Assembly (NCBI GenBank): GCA_001916715.1
Contig: MNSZ01000056.1
Coordinates: 1 to 39,595, forward strand
Origin: Firmicutes bacterium CAG:24053_14
Lineage (GTDB): Bacteria; Bacillota; Clostridia; Oscillospirales; Oscillospiraceae
Length of the DNA stretch: 39,595 nt
Reading direction: 5' to 3'
The position numbers and the translations under genes are program-made. The notes beneath the pieces were generated by a model. That model worked only from the letters and a program-made list of their open reading frames with translations. It did no database searches and had not been told where the DNA came from. Of the stretch, positions 7,635-15,374 are shown in pieces. Within the stretch, counting starts at the first letter, position 1; each line of letters begins with the position of its first letter.

Positions 7635-8363
7635 ATGAAGAAAGCCATTATCGGCAAGAAGGTCGGCATGACGCAGATCTTCGACGAAATGGGCAAGGTC
7701 ATCCCCGTGACCGTCATCGAGGCAGGCCCCTGCGTCGTGACCCAGAAGATGACCGCAGAAAAGGAAGGCTACGAAGCCGTCCAGCTCGGTTACGAAGAAG
7801 TTTCCGAGAAGCACATCTCCAAGCCCGAAGCCGGCCACCTGAAGAAGAACGGCATCGGCATGCTCAAGCACCTTAAAGAGTTCAAGCTCGAAAACGCGGC
7901 AGAGCTCAACGTCGGCGACGTTCTCAAGGCAGACGTCTTCGCAGCCGGCGACAAGGTCGACGTTACCGGCACCAGCAAGGGCCACGGCTACGCAGGCGTT
8001 GTAAAGCGCCACGGCGCACAGCGCACCCCCACCAGCCACGGCGGCGGTCCTGTTCACCGTCACGCAGGCTCCATGGGCTCCGGCACCGACCCCAGCCGCA
8101 TCTTCAAGGGCAAGATCGGCGCAGGCCACATGGGCGTAGATCAGGTCACCGTTCAGAACCTCGACGTCGTCCAGGTAGACCCTGAGCTGAACATGCTCGT
8201 TATCCGCGGCGCTATCCCCGGCCCCAAGGGCGGCCTCGTTTATGTTAAGAGCACCGCAAAGGTCGCACCCGTCAAGAAGGGCGAGGGCGCTGGCATCAGC
8301 CTCAACCCGCAGAAGGCATCTGCTCGTGTCAACCCGCAGAAGGCTTCCGCGCGCAACAAGTAA
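7635..8363 (+). CDS. rplC: 50S ribosomal protein L3
   Basis: 242 residues, about 30 longer than usual. The core is standard: KKAIIGKKVGMTQIFDE at the start and the conserved loop HGGGPVHRHAGSMGSGTDPS. L3 binds 23S rRNA early in assembly and reaches the peptidyl-transferase centre. The ATG at 7635 is chosen because AAGGAGG lies just upstream; an in-frame upstream ATG at 7575 would run through the spacer hairpin. The extra C-terminus holds a 9-residue direct repeat, NPQKASARV then NPQKASARN, encoded by a 27-bp tandem repeat at 8304-8357. Confidence 0.97.
   Translation: MKKAIIGKKVGMTQIFDEMGKVIPVTVIEAGPCVVTQKMTAEKEGYEAVQLGYEEVSEKHISKPEAGHLKKNGIGMLKHLKEFKLENAAELNVGDVLKADVFAAGDKVDVTGTSKGHGYAGVVKRHGAQRTPTSHGGGPVHRHAGSMGSGTDPSRIFKGKIGAGHMGVDQVTVQNLDVVQVDPELNMLVIRGAIPGPKGGLVYVKSTAKVAPVKKGEGAGISLNPQKASARVNPQKASARNK
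8304..8357 (+). repeat. 27-bp tandem duplication at the 3' end of rplC
   Basis: Two 27-base units begin with AACCCGCAGAAGGC (8304 and 8331) and encode NPQKASAR twice. The units differ at a few third positions, so the duplication is not brand new. The frame is kept. Confidence 0.85.
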
Positions 8364-8382
8364 GGAAAGGAGAGTGTCTTAA

Positions 8383-9006
8383 ATGCCTATTACTAACGTA
8401 TACAACATGGCAGGTGAGAAGGTCGGCGAGATCGAACTCTCCGCAGCCATCTTCGGCGTCGAGCCGAACAAGTCTGTCCTTCATGACAGCGTCAAGAACC
8501 ACCTGGCAAATTGCCGTCAGGGCACCCAGAGCGCACTCACCAAGGGCGAGGTCAGCTACACGACCGCAAAGCCCTGGCGCCAGAAGGGCACCGGCCGCGC
8601 ACGCGCAGGCTACAAGGGTTCTCCCGTGTGGACTCACGGCGGCGTAGCATTTGCTCCGAAGCCCCGCGATTACAGCTACACCCTCAATAAGAAGGTAAAG
8701 CGTCTGGCTCTCAAGAGCGCACTGAGCGCAATGGCAGCCTCCGACGCGATCGTAGTTATCGACGATATCAAGGTCGATGAGATCAAGACCAAGACTTTCA
8801 AGGCATTCCTTGACGCGGTCAATGTCTCCGGCAAGACCCTCGTCGTCACCGAGAGCGTTGACGAGAAGGTAGTTAAGTCTGCACGCAACATCGCAGGCGT
8901 CACCACTACCATCGCAACCATTCTCAGCCCCTATATGATACTCAACAACCGCAAGCTCGTCGTTTCCAAGGCAGCGCTTGCAAAGATCGAGGAGGTGTAC
9001 GCCTGA
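8383..9006 (+). CDS. rplD: 50S ribosomal protein L4
   Basis: 207 residues, full length. PWRQKGTGRARAGYKGSPVW is the long loop that lines the peptide exit tunnel. In E. coli, L4 represses its own S10 operon by transcription attenuation and translation control, relevant to the leader seen upstream. The start follows AAAGGAGAGTG. The stop overlaps the rplW start by 1 nt (TGATG), implying coupling. Confidence 0.98.
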   Translation: MPITNVYNMAGEKVGEIELSAAIFGVEPNKSVLHDSVKNHLANCRQGTQSALTKGEVSYTTAKPWRQKGTGRARAGYKGSPVWTHGGVAFAPKPRDYSYTLNKKVKRLALKSALSAMAASDAIVVIDDIKVDEIKTKTFKAFLDAVNVSGKTLVVTESVDEKVVKSARNIAGVTTTIATILSPYMILNNRKLVVSKAALAKIEEVYA

Positions 9007-9302
9007 TGAAAACCGCTTATGATATCATCATTCGCCCCATCATCACCGAGCAGTCCATGGAAGACCTGGACATCAAAAAGTACGCTTTTGAAGTCGCTAA
9101 GGATGCAACCAAGATCGAGATAAAGAAGGCCATCGAAGAGATCTTCGACGTCACCGTCATCAAGGTAAACACCCTCAACGTAAACGGCAAGGCAAAGCGC
9201 ACCGGCTCGTACCCCATGGGCAAGACCGCCTCTTGGAAGAAAGCCATCGTAAAGCTCAGCGAAGACTCCAAGAACATTGAGCTGTTCGAGAACATGGCAT
9301 AA
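9006..9302 (+). CDS. rplW: 50S ribosomal protein L23
   Basis: 98 residues, normal length. It begins MKTAYDIIIRPIITEQSMED and contains VNGKAKRTGSYPMGKTASWKKA, the L23 fold at the tunnel exit that docks SRP and trigger factor. It overlaps rplD by 1 nt, with GAGGAGGTG inside the rplD end as its ribosome-binding site. Confidence 0.97.
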   Translation: MKTAYDIIIRPIITEQSMEDLDIKKYAFEVAKDATKIEIKKAIEEIFDVTVIKVNTLNVNGKAKRTGSYPMGKTASWKKAIVKLSEDSKNIELFENMA

Positions 9303-9317
9303 GGGGAGGATCAAAGA

Positions 9318-10154
9318 ATGTCTATTAAAACTTACAGACCTACCACTCCGGCCCGCAGACAGATGACCGTTTCCGGCTTTGACGGCGTTGATAAGCACGC
9401 AAAGCCCGAGAAGAGCCTGACTGAGGTCCTCAAGAAAAAGTCCGGCCGCAACAGCTACGGCCGCATCACCGTCCGCCATAAGGGCGGCGGCAACCGTCAG
9501 AAGTACCGCGTTATCGACTTCAAGCGCAACAAGCTTGAGATGGAAGGCGAAGTTGTTCGCCTCGAGTACGACCCCAACCGCAGCGCATTCATTGCCCTTA
9601 TCAAGTACGAAGACGGCGAGCTGCGCTACATCCTCGCTCCTGTCGGCCTGAAGGCCGGCGACAAGGTCGTCTCCAGCGCCGCGGCCGACATTAAGCCGGG
9701 CAACGCACTTCCTCTGGCAAACATCCCTGTCGGTACCGTTATCCACAACATCGAGCTTTACCCCGGCAAGGGCGCTCAGCTCGTTCGTTCCGCCGGCGTT
9801 TCCGCACAGCTCATGGCTAAGGAAAACGGCATGGCTACCGTTCGCCTTCCCTCCGGCGAGTACCGCAAGGTTCGCCTTGACTGCTACGCAGTCATCGGCC
9901 AGGTCGGCAACATCGACCACTCCAACATCTCCATCGGCAAGGCCGGCCGCAAACGCCACATGGGCATCCGTCCTACCGTCCGCGGCTCCGTCATGAACCC
10001 CTGTGACCACCCCCACGGCGGTGGTGAAGGCAAGTCCCCCGTCGGCCGTCCCGGCCCTGTAACTCCGTGGGGCAAGCCTGCACTCGGTTACAAGACCCGC
10101 AAGACTAAGAACCGCACCGATAAGTTCATAGTCAAGCGCCGCAACGCTAAGTAA
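9318..10154 (+). CDS. rplB: 50S ribosomal protein L2
   Basis: 278 residues, the standard size. It contains GRITVRHKGGGNRQKYRVID near residue 50 and the signature PCDHPHGGGEGKSPVGRPG near 230, which lies by the peptidyl-transferase centre. L2 is needed for subunit association. A GGGGAGG site precedes the ATG, 15 nt after rplW. Confidence 0.98.
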   Translation: MSIKTYRPTTPARRQMTVSGFDGVDKHAKPEKSLTEVLKKKSGRNSYGRITVRHKGGGNRQKYRVIDFKRNKLEMEGEVVRLEYDPNRSAFIALIKYEDGELRYILAPVGLKAGDKVVSSAAADIKPGNALPLANIPVGTVIHNIELYPGKGAQLVRSAGVSAQLMAKENGMATVRLPSGEYRKVRLDCYAVIGQVGNIDHSNISIGKAGRKRHMGIRPTVRGSVMNPCDHPHGGGEGKSPVGRPGPVTPWGKPALGYKTRKTKNRTDKFIVKRRNAK

Positions 10155-10170
10155 GGAGGGCAAAAGTTAA

Positions 10171-10443
10171 ATGAGTAGAAGCGTTAAGAAAGGCCCCTTC
10201 GCAGCTCCCGAGCTTCTGAAGAGAGTCGATGAAATGAATAAGGCAGGCGAGAAGAAGGTTCTCAAGACCTGGAGCCGTGCCACTACCATTTTCCCGTCCT
10301 TCGTAGGACACACCATCGCAGTACACGACGGCCGCCGTCATGTTCCTGTATACGTCACCGAAGATATGGTCGGCCACAAGCTCGGCGAGTTTGCTCCCAC
10401 CCGTACCTTCCGCGGCCATGCAGGCAGCAAGACCGGCAAGTAA
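10171..10443 (+). CDS. rpsS: 30S ribosomal protein S19
   Basis: 90 residues. MSRSVKKGPF and the signature FVGHTIAVHDGRRHVPVYVT identify S19, which binds 16S rRNA in the 30S head together with S13. It is normal in length and spacing (16 nt after rplB, with AAGGAGG upstream). Confidence 0.98.
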   Translation: MSRSVKKGPFAAPELLKRVDEMNKAGEKKVLKTWSRATTIFPSFVGHTIAVHDGRRHVPVYVTEDMVGHKLGEFAPTRTFRGHAGSKTGK

Positions 10444-10455
10444 GGAGGAGAGAAC

Positions 10456-10803
10456 ATGGACGAAAAGAAAATGGCAAGAGCAGAAGTCAAGTATGCTCGC
10501 ATTTCTCCCCGTAAGGTCGGCATCATCTGCGATATGATCCGCAATAAGGACGTCGCCGTTGCAAAGGCACTCATGCAGCACACCCCCAAGGCAGGCTGCG
10601 AGTACATGATCAAGCTTCTTGACAGTGCCAAGGCAAACGCGGAGAACAATTTTGAAATGGATCCCGAGAAGCTCTATGTTGCAGTTGCATACGCAACCGG
10701 CGGCCCCATCCTCAAGCGCGGCATGCCCAGAGCTCAGGGCCGTATGTACCGCATCAACAAGCGCACCAGCCACATCACCATCTGCGTGGCTGAGAGAGAC
10801 TAA
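10456..10803 (+). CDS. rplV: 50S ribosomal protein L22
   Basis: 115 residues. MARAEVKYARISPRKVGIIC and the tunnel hairpin ending GPILKRGMPRAQGRMYRI are typical. L22 lines the exit tunnel and is a site of macrolide resistance changes; nothing altered is obvious here. The ATG at 10456 follows AAGGAGGAGA. A second in-frame ATG five codons later (MARAEV) is possible but has no better ribosome-binding site. Confidence 0.97.
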   Translation: MDEKKMARAEVKYARISPRKVGIICDMIRNKDVAVAKALMQHTPKAGCEYMIKLLDSAKANAENNFEMDPEKLYVAVAYATGGPILKRGMPRAQGRMYRINKRTSHITICVAERD

Positions 10804-10820
10804 GGAAGGAGGCAGAATAA

Positions 10821-11687
10821 ATGGGACAGAAAGTTAATCCTCATGGCATGCGTGTCGGCGTTATCAAAGACTGGGATTCCCGTTGGTACGCCCGTGCAGA
10901 CAAAGTCGGCGATCTTATCGTTGAAGACTACAACATCCGTAACTACCTGAAGAAGACCCTCTATTCCGCCGGTGTTCCTACCATCGAGATCGAGCGCGAT
11001 TCCAACAAGGTACGCATCTATATCCACTGCTCCAGACCCGGCGTCGTTATCGGCAAGGGCGGCGCAGAGATCGAGCGCATCCGCCTGTCCGTCGAAAAGA
11101 TGATAGGCAAGCCCGTAGCGATCTCCATCGTTGAGGTCCGCACCCCCGATACCAATGCTCAGCTCGTAGCAGAGAACATCGCACAGCAGATCGAGAAGCG
11201 TATTTCTCACCGCCGCGCAATGAAGAACGCAATGGGCCGCGCAATGCGTATGGGCGCGAAGGGCATCAAGGTCATGTGCTCCGGCCGTCTCGGCGGACGC
11301 GAGATTGCAGGCGTTGAGCAGTACCACGACGGTACCATTCCTCTTCAGACTATCCGTGCCGACATCGAGTACGGCTTTGCAGAGGCAGCCACCACTTACG
11401 GCCGCATCGGCGTTAAGGTTTGGATCTACAAGGGCGAAGTCCTTTCCCAGACCCTGCGCACGACCCCCCGTGTGATGGATATGAACAAGCCCCAGGGCGA
11501 GCGTCGTCGTCGCGACGACCGCCGCGGCGGACGCAACGGCGACCGTCGTCAGGGTGGATACAACCGTGATCGTCAGCAGAACGGCGAACGCCGTCAGGGC
11601 GGCTACGGCCAGCGTCCGGCAGGACAGGGCGGCTACAACCGCGGTCCCCGTCCGGCAGCTCCCGCAAAGGAAGGAGGCAACAACTAA
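10821..11687 (+). CDS. rpsC: 30S ribosomal protein S3 with an Arg/Gly/Gln-rich C-terminal extension
   Basis: 288 residues against the usual ~215-235. The core is normal: MGQKVNPHGMRVGVIKDW, then the KH loop VVIGKGGAEI (residues 76-85), then the S3 C-terminal domain through WIYKGEVLSQ. S3 forms part of the mRNA entry helicase. From about residue 221 a tail of ~68 residues follows, rich in Arg, Gly, Gln and Asn, with RRQGGYN, RRQGGYG and GQGGYNRG repeats. This is RGG-like, predicted disordered and RNA-binding. It shares the TAATG junction with rplP. Confidence 0.98.
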   Translation: MGQKVNPHGMRVGVIKDWDSRWYARADKVGDLIVEDYNIRNYLKKTLYSAGVPTIEIERDSNKVRIYIHCSRPGVVIGKGGAEIERIRLSVEKMIGKPVAISIVEVRTPDTNAQLVAENIAQQIEKRISHRRAMKNAMGRAMRMGAKGIKVMCSGRLGGREIAGVEQYHDGTIPLQTIRADIEYGFAEAATTYGRIGVKVWIYKGEVLSQTLRTTPRVMDMNKPQGERRRRDDRRGGRNGDRRQGGYNRDRQQNGERRQGGYGQRPAGQGGYNRGPRPAAPAKEGGNN

Positions 11688-12118
11688 TGTTAATGCCTAA
11701 GAGAGTAAAGTACCGCAGAGTGCATCGCGGCCGCATGAAGGGCAAAGCGACGCGCGGTAACTTCGTTGCATACGGCGAGTTTGGCCTTCAGGCCACCGAG
11801 CCGAGCTGGATCACCAGCAACCAGATCGAGGCAGCTCGTATTGCTATGACCCGTTACACCAAGCGTGGCGGTCAGGTCTGGATCAAGATATTCCCCGACA
11901 AGCCCGTAACCGCAAAGCCTGCCGAGACCCGTATGGGTTCCGGTAAAGGTTCTCCCGAGTACTGGGTCGCAGTCGTTAAGCCCGGCAGAGTGCTGTTTGA
12001 GATCGCAGGCGTTCCCGAAGAGACCGCACGCGAGGCTCTGCGCCTTGCCAGCCACAAGCTGCCCTGCAAGACCAAGATAATTGCCAAGGGCGCTGAGTCT
12101 GAGAACGGTGGTGAATAA
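11687..12118 (+). CDS. rplP: 50S ribosomal protein L16
   Basis: 143 residues, normal. MLMPKRVKYRRVHRGRMKG and IEAARIAMTRYTKRGG followed by VWIKIFPDKP are L16 signatures; L16 helps form the A-site side of the 50S subunit. The start ATG overlaps the rpsC TAA by one base. GGAGG in the rpsC tail codons serves as ribosome-binding site. Confidence 0.98.
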   Translation: MLMPKRVKYRRVHRGRMKGKATRGNFVAYGEFGLQATEPSWITSNQIEAARIAMTRYTKRGGQVWIKIFPDKPVTAKPAETRMGSGKGSPEYWVAVVKPGRVLFEIAGVPEETAREALRLASHKLPCKTKIIAKGAESENGGE

Positions 12119-12119
12119 G

Positions 12120-12314
12120 ATGAAGGCAAATGAAATACGTTCCATGTCCGTAGCAGATCTCGAGAAGAAGCTCGTAGAACTCAAGAAGGACCTTTTCATG
12201 CTCCGTATGCAGCATGCCACCAATCATCTCGATAACCCCGTAAAGATTTCCGCTGTACGGCGTGACATTGCACGAGTCAAGACCGTTATCCGCGAGAAAG
12301 AACTCGAGCAGTGA
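12120..12314 (+). CDS. rpmC: 50S ribosomal protein L29
   Basis: 64 residues: MKANEIRSMSVADLEKKL, then the helical hairpin LRMQHATNHLDNPVKI and the conserved RRDIARVKTVIREKE. L29 sits near the tunnel exit beside L23. The ATG at 12120 is chosen from the conserved MKANEIR start; an in-frame upstream ATG at 12081 lies inside rplP. The gap to rplP is 1 nt. Confidence 0.96.
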   Translation: MKANEIRSMSVADLEKKLVELKKDLFMLRMQHATNHLDNPVKISAVRRDIARVKTVIREKELEQ

Positions 12315-12328
12315 GGAGGTAAGTCAGA

Positions 12329-12592
12329 ATGAATAATGAAAGAACAACTTCCCGTAAGACTCGCGTTGGCAAGGTAGTATCCGATAAGATGGATAAGACC
12401 GTCGTTGTCATCGTGGAGGACCGCGTCGCACATAAGACCTATAAGAAGATCATCGGCAGAACCTACCGTCTGAAGGCGCATGACGAGAACAACGAATGCG
12501 GCATCGGCGATATCGTTCGCGTGATGGAGACCCGTCCTCTGTCCAAGGACAAGAGATGGCGTGTCGTGGAAATCGTAGAGAAGGCTAAGTAA
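12329..12592 (+). CDS. rpsQ: 30S ribosomal protein S17
   Basis: 87 residues. RKTRVGKVVSDKMDKTVVV and GDIVRVMETRPLSKDKRWRV are the S17 pattern. It is a primary binder of the 5' domain of 16S rRNA. GAGGAGGTAAG precedes the ATG. Confidence 0.98.
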   Translation: MNNERTTSRKTRVGKVVSDKMDKTVVVIVEDRVAHKTYKKIIGRTYRLKAHDENNECGIGDIVRVMETRPLSKDKRWRVVEIVEKAK

Positions 12593-12604
12593 GGAGGCAG
12601 CATA

Positions 12605-12976
12605 ATGATACAGCAGGAAAGTTATCTGAAGGTTGCCGACAATACCGGCGCCAAGGAAATCAAGTGCATCCGCGTTCTTGGCGGTTCCAAGCGCAGATAC
12701 GCAAGCATCGGCGACGTGGTCGTAGCTTCCGTCCGCAAGGCTGCTCCCGGCGGCTCTGTCAAGAAGGGCGACGTCGTCAAGGCAGTTATCGTGCGCACGG
12801 CAAAGTCCGTCCGCCGCGCAGATGGCACCTACGTTCGCTTTGACGAGAACGCAGCGGTCCTTATCAACGGAACCGATAAGAACCCCCGCGGCACTCGTAT
12901 CTTTGGACCCGTCGCTCGTGAGCTGCGCGACAAGGATTACATGAAGATCCTGTCCCTGGCTCCCGAAGTGATTTAA
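12605..12976 (+). CDS. rplN: 50S ribosomal protein L14
   Basis: 123 residues. MIQQESYLKVADNTGAKEIK at the start and GTRIFGPVARELRDKDYMKI at the end are standard L14. It bridges the subunits near the factor-binding site. It is 12 nt after rpsQ with AAGGAGG upstream. Confidence 0.98.
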   Translation: MIQQESYLKVADNTGAKEIKCIRVLGGSKRRYASIGDVVVASVRKAAPGGSVKKGDVVKAVIVRTAKSVRRADGTYVRFDENAAVLINGTDKNPRGTRIFGPVARELRDKDYMKILSLAPEVI

Positions 12977-12990
12977 GGAGGGCACAGAGA

Positions 12991-13296
12991 ATGAAAATTA
13001 AGACTGGCGATAAAGTCATAGTCCTGTCCGGCAAGGATAAGGGCAAGACCGGCAAGGTCATTTCCGCAGACCCCAAAAACGGCAAGGTCATCGTTGAGGG
13101 CGTCAGCGTAGCCACCAAGCATCAGAAGGCAAAGAAGCAGGGTCAGGACGGCGGCATCATGAAGATTGAGACTCCCGTGTATGTCAGCAAGGTCCAGCTC
13201 GTCTGCCCCAAGTGCAATAAGGGCGTCCGTGTCGGCTATAAGTACGTTGCAGACAAGAAGCTGCGCGTTTGCCGCAAGTGCGGCACCGAAATCTGA
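12991..13296 (+). CDS. rplX: 50S ribosomal protein L24
   Basis: 101 residues. The N-terminal KOW motif (KTGDKVIVLSGKDKGKTGKV) and the conserved GGIMKIETPVYVSKV identify L24, an assembly initiator. The C-terminal part has four cysteines (CPKC and CRKC), a zinc-ribbon-like pattern known in many L24 proteins. Confidence 0.97.
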   Translation: MKIKTGDKVIVLSGKDKGKTGKVISADPKNGKVIVEGVSVATKHQKAKKQGQDGGIMKIETPVYVSKVQLVCPKCNKGVRVGYKYVADKKLRVCRKCGTEI

Positions 13297-13314
13297 GAAA
13301 GGAGATAACTTACT

Positions 13315-13854
13315 ATGACAAGAATGAAGAAAAAGTACGTTGAGGAAGTTGCTCCTGCTCTGATGGAGAAGTTCCAGTACAAGTCCGTTATGCAGATCCC
13401 CAAGATCGACAAGATCGTTGTATCCGTCGGCTGCGGCGACTGCAAGGACAATGCAAAGGCACTTGATAACGTTATCAAAGAAATCTCCGCGATCACCGGC
13501 CAGCACGCTGTTGCTACCGTCGCAAGAAAGTCCGTCGCTAACTTCAAGCTCCGTGAGGGCATGCATGTCGGCGTTAAGGTCACTCTGCGTCAGGATCGCA
13601 TGTGGGAGTTCCTCGACAGACTGCTCAACGTTGCTCTTCCCCGTGTTCGTGACTTCCGCGGTATCTCCGCAGACGCGTTCGACGGCCGCGGCAACTACAG
13701 CATGGGCCTGAAGGAACAGATCATCTTCCCCGAGATCGACTACGATAAGATCGAGAAGCTGCGTGGTATGAACATCGCGATCACCACCACCGCACAGACC
13801 GATGAAGAAGCACGCGAGCTGCTCAGACTCATGGGCGCTCCGTTCGCGAACTAA
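13315..13854 (+). CDS. rplE: 50S ribosomal protein L5
   Basis: 179 residues, normal length. KFQYKSVMQIPKIDKIVV, GVKVTLRQDRMWEFLDRLL and RDFRGISADAFDGRGNYSMG are L5 signatures. It binds 5S rRNA and touches the P-site tRNA. AAAGGAG precedes the ATG. Confidence 0.98.
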   Translation: MTRMKKKYVEEVAPALMEKFQYKSVMQIPKIDKIVVSVGCGDCKDNAKALDNVIKEISAITGQHAVATVARKSVANFKLREGMHVGVKVTLRQDRMWEFLDRLLNVALPRVRDFRGISADAFDGRGNYSMGLKEQIIFPEIDYDKIEKLRGMNIAITTTAQTDEEARELLRLMGAPFAN

Positions 13855-13867
13855 GGAGGAACTGACA

Positions 13868-14053
13868 ATGGCAAAGAAATCTATGATTCTCAAGCAGCAG
13901 GCTCCTGCTAAGTTCTCTACCCGTAAGTACAATCGCTGCAAGATCTGCGGCCGCCCTCATGCTTATCTGCGTGACTACGGCATCTGCCGTATCTGCTTCC
14001 GCGAGCTGGCTTACAAGGGTCAGATCCCCGGCGTCCGCAAGGCATCCTGGTAA
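13868..14053 (+). CDS. rpsZ: 30S ribosomal protein S14, zinc-binding type
   Basis: 61 residues, the short zinc (type Z) form. Cys pairs in NRCKICGRPHAYLRDYGIC and RICFREL bind one zinc. The ATG at 13868 follows AAGGAGG and gives the conserved MAKKSMI start; an in-frame upstream ATG at 13802 lies inside rplE. The downstream spacer to rpsH is 351 nt, far longer than elsewhere in this operon. Confidence 0.97.
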   Translation: MAKKSMILKQQAPAKFSTRKYNRCKICGRPHAYLRDYGICRICFRELAYKGQIPGVRKASW

Positions 14054-14099
14054 TCGGACGCTAAGGATGAAAAAAGCATCGCATTTTACTTAAAAATGC

Positions 14100-14128
14100 T
14101 TGCAATATCAAGCTTTTTGCGGTAGAAT
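14100..14128 (+). promoter_or_regulatory. Predicted internal sigma-A promoter upstream of rpsH
   Basis: TTGCAA (14100-14105), a 17-bp spacer and TAGAAT (14123-14128). The likely start near 14135 would make a ~270-nt leader ahead of rpsH. It would let the second half of the spc block be transcribed apart from the S10 promoter. Confidence 0.6.
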
Positions 14129-14153
14129 AATATGATGCCAATTTTGCGGAAAA

Positions 14154-14202
14154 CGAAGTTGAGATACACCGAGAATATCGGTGTATCTCTTCGGCGGTTT
14201 TT
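14154..14202 (+). terminator. Possible attenuator early in the rpsH leader
   Basis: GAGATACACCGA (14161-14172) pairs perfectly with TCGGTGTATCTC (14178-14189) around loop GAATA. CGAA (14154-14157) and TTCG (14190-14193) can extend it past a 3-nt bulge. GCGG and TTTTT (14198-14202) follow, so it resembles an intrinsic terminator with slightly offset U-tract. Confidence 0.45.
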
Positions 14203-14404
14203 CAAATATTGCCTCGGAAGGCATCTTTTGAGGCGAAACCCCACGCAGTTTGCGCCCGAGACCCCGAACCCCCGATCAAGGCTCGGCCGTCGAGCTCAAA
14301 CTTAGGTCGTCGAAAGGCCGCAGCTAATCATGTATTAGTGCGGAACCTCGTCGCCAAAACCGAGGGCAAGTCCCCGGTAACTTCTAAAAAAAGGAGAAAA
14401 AATT

Positions 14405-14803
14405 ATGCAGATCACAGACCCCATTGCAGATATGCTGACCCGCATCCGCAACGCCGGTGTAGCGAAGCATGAAACTGTCGATGTCCCCGCATCGAAGATG
14501 AAGAAGGCAATTGCTGAGATCCTTCTCAACGAAGGCTACATCAAGAGCTTCCAGATCATCGACGACGGCACCCAGGGCATCATCCGCATCACCCTCAAGT
14601 ATCTCCCCGGCAAGGAGAAGGCCATCCAGGGTCTTCGCCGTGTCTCCAAGCCCGGTCTGCGCGTTTACGCAGGAGCAGACGAGCTGCCCAAGGTCCTCAA
14701 AGGCCTCGGTATCGCAATCGTATCCACCTCAAAGGGCGTCATGACCGACAAGGCTGCTCGCGCAGCACACATCGGCGGCGAAGTCCTTGCATTCGTATGG
14801 TAA
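14405..14803 (+). CDS. rpsH: 30S ribosomal protein S8
   Basis: 132 residues. MQITDPIADMLTRIRNAG and STSKGVMTDKAARAAHIGGE are the S8 signatures. S8 binds the central domain of 16S rRNA and, in E. coli, regulates its own operon. AAAAAAGGAG precedes the ATG. It is preceded by a long structured leader, unlike typical operons. Confidence 0.98.
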   Translation: MQITDPIADMLTRIRNAGVAKHETVDVPASKMKKAIAEILLNEGYIKSFQIIDDGTQGIIRITLKYLPGKEKAIQGLRRVSKPGLRVYAGADELPKVLKGLGIAIVSTSKGVMTDKAARAAHIGGEVLAFVW

Positions 14804-14818
14804 GGAGGAAAGCTAACT

Positions 14819-15358
14819 ATGTCAAGAATCGGTAGAGCTCCCATTACCGTCCCTGCAGGAGTGGAAGTTAAGGTTGACGGTCAGCACGTTTCCGTCAAGG
14901 GCCCCAAGGGCGCACTTGAGATGAACGTAGCACCCACTATGAAAGTCGAAGTCGAAGCAGGCGTCGTTCACGTCACCCGTCCCAATGACGACAAGATGAA
15001 CAGATCCCTCCACGGCCTGACCCGTACCCTCATCAACAACATGGTCGTCGGCGTATCCGAAGGATTCTCCAAGACCCTTGAGGTAAACGGCGTCGGTTAC
15101 CGTGCATCCAAGGAAGGCAAGAACCTGGTCCTGAACGTCGGTTATTCGCATCAGGTCATCATGCCTGAGACCGAGGACATCCAGATCGATGTTCCCAACC
15201 CCAACCAGATCATCGTCAAGGGTATCGACAAGCAGAAGGTCGGCCAGTTTGCAGCAGAAGTTCGTGGCAAGCGTCCTCCCGAGCCGTACAAGGGCAAGGG
15301 CATCAAGTATGACTACGAAGTTATCCGCCGCAAAGAAGGCAAGACCGGCGCTAAGTAA
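14819..15358 (+). CDS. rplF: 50S ribosomal protein L6
   Basis: 179 residues. MSRIGRAPITVPAGVEV at the start, and PPEPYKGKGIKYDYEVIRRK near the end, are L6 hallmarks. It has two related domains and sits near the GTPase centre. It is 15 nt after rpsH with AAGGAGG. Confidence 0.98.
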   Translation: MSRIGRAPITVPAGVEVKVDGQHVSVKGPKGALEMNVAPTMKVEVEAGVVHVTRPNDDKMNRSLHGLTRTLINNMVVGVSEGFSKTLEVNGVGYRASKEGKNLVLNVGYSHQVIMPETEDIQIDVPNPNQIIVKGIDKQKVGQFAAEVRGKRPPEPYKGKGIKYDYEVIRRKEGKTGAK

Positions 15359-15374
15359 TAGGAGGTGTGCCTGA

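Larger units (their letters stand above)
14054..14404 (+). promoter_or_regulatory. Long structured leader between rpsZ and rpsH
   Basis: 351 nt that code for nothing convincing (a frame at 14209-14472 runs into rpsH and has no homology). It contains a promoter (14100-14128), a perfect 12-bp hairpin with a following T-run (14161-14202), and CCGCA-g-CTAAT/ATTAG-TGCGG (14318-14343). A further stem CCGaGGG/CCCcGG (14360-14376) lies just before the rpsH ribosome-binding site. In E. coli, S8 represses this stretch by binding mRNA near rplE; an S8-type control here is inference. Confidence 0.6.

Noticed and set aside
14054..14404. T-box riboswitch upstream of rpsH
   Set aside because: No T-box consensus (GGGTGGNACCGCG-like) or specifier loop was found, and the downstream gene is not aminoacylation-related.
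14209..14472. Small open frame through the rpsH leader
   Set aside because: It overlaps rpsH in another frame, has no ribosome-binding site and no likeness to a known protein.
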